From Pseudomonas shahriarae (GTDB lineage: Bacteria > Pseudomonadota > Gammaproteobacteria > Pseudomonadales > Pseudomonadaceae): a stretch of 64,000 nt of DNA. The position numbers were made by a program, and so were the translations under genes. The DNA is taken from NCBI RefSeq assembly GCF_014268455.2, contig NZ_CP077085.1:2955001-3019000 (forward strand), read 5' to 3'. Shown piece after piece: positions 62,443 through 64,000 of this stretch; within the stretch, counting starts at the first letter, position 1; each line of letters starts with the position of its first letter. The notes below the pieces were generated by a model. That model did not search any database. It was not told where the DNA came from and saw only the letters and a list, made by a program, of their open reading frames with translations.

Positions 62443-64000
62443 TCAACCCGTTGCGGATATATGGGCTCGCAACGGTGGCTGCGAGTGCATAGGCGTCGTA
62501 AACATCGCGGGCGATGGGGCCCCCGCACGCCCAGGCGTGGCGCGAGTGGAACGACGCTCATCACTCGGAATATTTCTGATCCGAAGAGCGTCTTCAAGGA
62601 CCTCCTTAAAAATCGGTGCTGCAATAGCTCCCCCGAAATAGCCTCCGGCAGTGGGTTCATCTACGATTACGGCCATTATGAATTCCGGCGCGTTGGCCGG
62701 AGCGATACCTACGAACATGGCTCTATATTTATTGTTTTGATATCCGCCGCTGGATGCCTTGCGTGACGTGCCGCTTTTGCCTGCAACTGTGTAACCGTCG
62801 ATGGCTGCGCGCTTTCCACCTGCTCCAGGGCCATCCACGGCCTGCACCATCATGCTCAGAACACTGTTGGCGACCTCCGGACTTATGACGTTGCGTGCCG
62901 GCTTTGCCTCGCCTTTGATTATTGATAATGGAACTAGATTCCCGTCATTCGCAAAGACGGTATAGGCCTGAGCCAGTTGTGCCAAGTTGACAGACAAGCT
63001 GTATCCGTATGAGAGACTCGCTGTAGCAATGTCGGACCACACCCGGTTGACTGGAACCGTCCCGACGCTTTCTCCGGGGAAGTAGATAGCTGTGTTGATT
63101 CCGAATCCCAACTCAGTAAGCAATTGCGAGATGACTGCGCCACCTGTCGGAATCGCAACCTTGCTCATGCCAACATTTGAAGAGCGGCGGATAATTCCCG
63201 CCAAATCCAATTGGCTGTCTCTGCCTACATCCCTGATGGTATATCCATTTATCTTTACGAATCCTGGTGCTATTTGAATAATGGCGTCTTTGTCAATTAT
63301 TTTAGCCGTCAGAACGGCTGCCATACTGAATGGTTTTATCACTGAGCCGGGCTCATACACATCAGTGAAAACGCGATTTCGAATAAGCTCCGCGTTGAAG
63401 CTTTTGCGTGCATTGGGATTAAAGGAGGGCATTGTAGAGAGTGCTAGTATCTCACCTGTTTTAGCGTGTATAAGGATCGCACTTGCAGACTTGGCTGCAT
63501 TTTTCATGAGGGCTTTCAGTAGTGCTTTTTCAACGTAATGTTGAAGTGTGGAGTCAATCGTCAAATGCAGATTGTCTCCCGGAGTAAAGGGTTTGTGCAC
63601 AACGATTTCACGAGTGGCTCGCTTGTGTAGGTTTAACGTGTGCTCTTCTATGCCAGGCAGGCCAGAAAGTTTATGGTTATACATTAATTCGATACCTTCG
63701 ATACCTTTCTGGTCAATATTGGTGAAGCCTATTGACTGAGCAAGCATCGAGGATTGAGGGTAGTATCTCTTGTATTCCTGGCGTTCATAAACGCCAGGAA
63801 TAGATAGTTCCATTATCGTGTTCGCCAGCTGGGGATCAATCCTTCTGGCCAAATAGGCAAAGGATTTGTTTTGAGTGTTTAGTGTTAGGTTTTTTGTTAG
63901 TGATTCATTGATGTCAAGATGTTCTTTGAGTAAGGCTGCTTGCTGATTTGTTGGGTCAAACTGTTTAGGGTTTACCCACAAGGTGCTCACCGGTGTGGAA
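62443..64000 (-). CDS. FtsI/PBP3-like transpeptidase, 5'-truncated by window edge
   Basis: The C-terminal 519 residues of a class B penicillin-binding protein; it crosslinks septal or side-wall peptidoglycan in the periplasm. Coding continues past 64000: the codons before the apparent start read STPVSTLWVNP, a family motif. The dimerisation domain is followed by the transpeptidase with EPGSVIKPFS (SxxK serine), SSNVGMSK (SxN) and VAGKSGTSRK (KSGT). It is not in a dcw cluster, so it may be a PBP3a-type paralogue. DNA is AT-richer than neighbours. A 40-residue C-terminal tail is rich in Pro, Arg and Thr. Confidence 0.9.
   Translation of the reverse strand, partial: STPVSTLWVNPKQFDPTNQQAALLKEHLDINESLTKNLTLNTQNKSFAYLARRIDPQLANTIMELSIPGVYERQEYKRYYPQSSMLAQSIGFTNIDQKGIEGIELMYNHKLSGLPGIEEHTLNLHKRATREIVVHKPFTPGDNLHLTIDSTLQHYVEKALLKALMKNAAKSASAILIHAKTGEILALSTMPSFNPNARKSFNAELIRNRVFTDVYEPGSVIKPFSMAAVLTAKIIDKDAIIQIAPGFVKINGYTIRDVGRDSQLDLAGIIRRSSNVGMSKVAIPTGGAVISQLLTELGFGINTAIYFPGESVGTVPVNRVWSDIATASLSYGYSLSVNLAQLAQAYTVFANDGNLVPLSIIKGEAKPARNVISPEVANSVLSMMVQAVDGPGAGGKRAAIDGYTVAGKSGTSRKASSGGYQNNKYRAMFVGIAPANAPEFIMAVIVDEPTAGGYFGGAIAAPIFKEVLEDALRIRNIPSDERRSTRATPGRAGAPSPAMFTTPMHSQPPLRAHISATG

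Overview
The window comes from a Pseudomonas of the fluorescens group. The evidence is high-GC coding sequence with tightly packed genes, an efeU-efeO-efeB iron operon behind a Fur box, a full mexE-mexF-oprN efflux operon, a Wzz/LpxO LPS pair, a ku-ligD repair operon, many LysR regulators, an OprD-family porin, and REP/REPIN repeats of the GTGGGAGCGGGCTTGCCCGCGA type. I see no rRNA, tRNA, CRISPR array, prophage or origin. The right edge cuts a penicillin-binding protein gene whose 5' end lies outside.

Layout. 0.4-4.7 kb: a methyltransferase, a small TIGR03067-like protein, then wzz and lpxO (O-antigen length and lipid A hydroxylation). 4.75-8.0 kb: ligD and ku (non-homologous end joining). 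8.2-13.5 kb: a small exported protein, a periplasmic sugar dehydrogenase, a TetR regulator with an NTF2-like protein, pssA and an MFS pump. 13.8-18.1 kb: the iron operon efeU-efeO-efeB-efeM with a divergent AraC-type regulator across the Fur box. 19.3-25.2 kb: mexEF-oprN. 25.4-25.8 kb: three tandem REPINs. 25.9-33.4 kb: three small-molecule transporters, a MerR regulator, an SDR enzyme, a P-loop kinase and a chemoreceptor.

33.4-45.4 kb looks accessory: XRE regulator, HD hydrolase, a decayed serine recombinase, DMT and MFS transporters, a small kinase, an epoxide-hydrolase-like enzyme with its YafY-type regulator and a perfect operator, an IS1182-family insertion sequence, a 5'-truncated HEPN-like fragment, a TPR protein, a GNAT enzyme and a DJ-1/PfpI protein. 

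45.5-48.9 kb holds the most intriguing unit. A LysR gene is divergent from a three-gene operon encoding a free-amino-acid-type Fe(II)/2-oxoglutarate hydroxylase (clavaminate-synthase-like), a TauE/SafE-type exporter and a YbaK-type aminoacyl-tRNA deacylase. I read this as a possible make/export/self-protect system for a hydroxylated amino acid; that is inference. 

49.2-64 kb: a periplasmic DUF4432 protein, a carboxypeptidase-G2-like enzyme, relics of two insertion elements, an organic-acid uptake operon (prpF-like, dctA-like, citMHS, oprD-type) with a divergent LysR, argC with a divergent LysR, a chemoreceptor behind several inverted repeats, and an AT-rich FtsI/PBP3-like transpeptidase.
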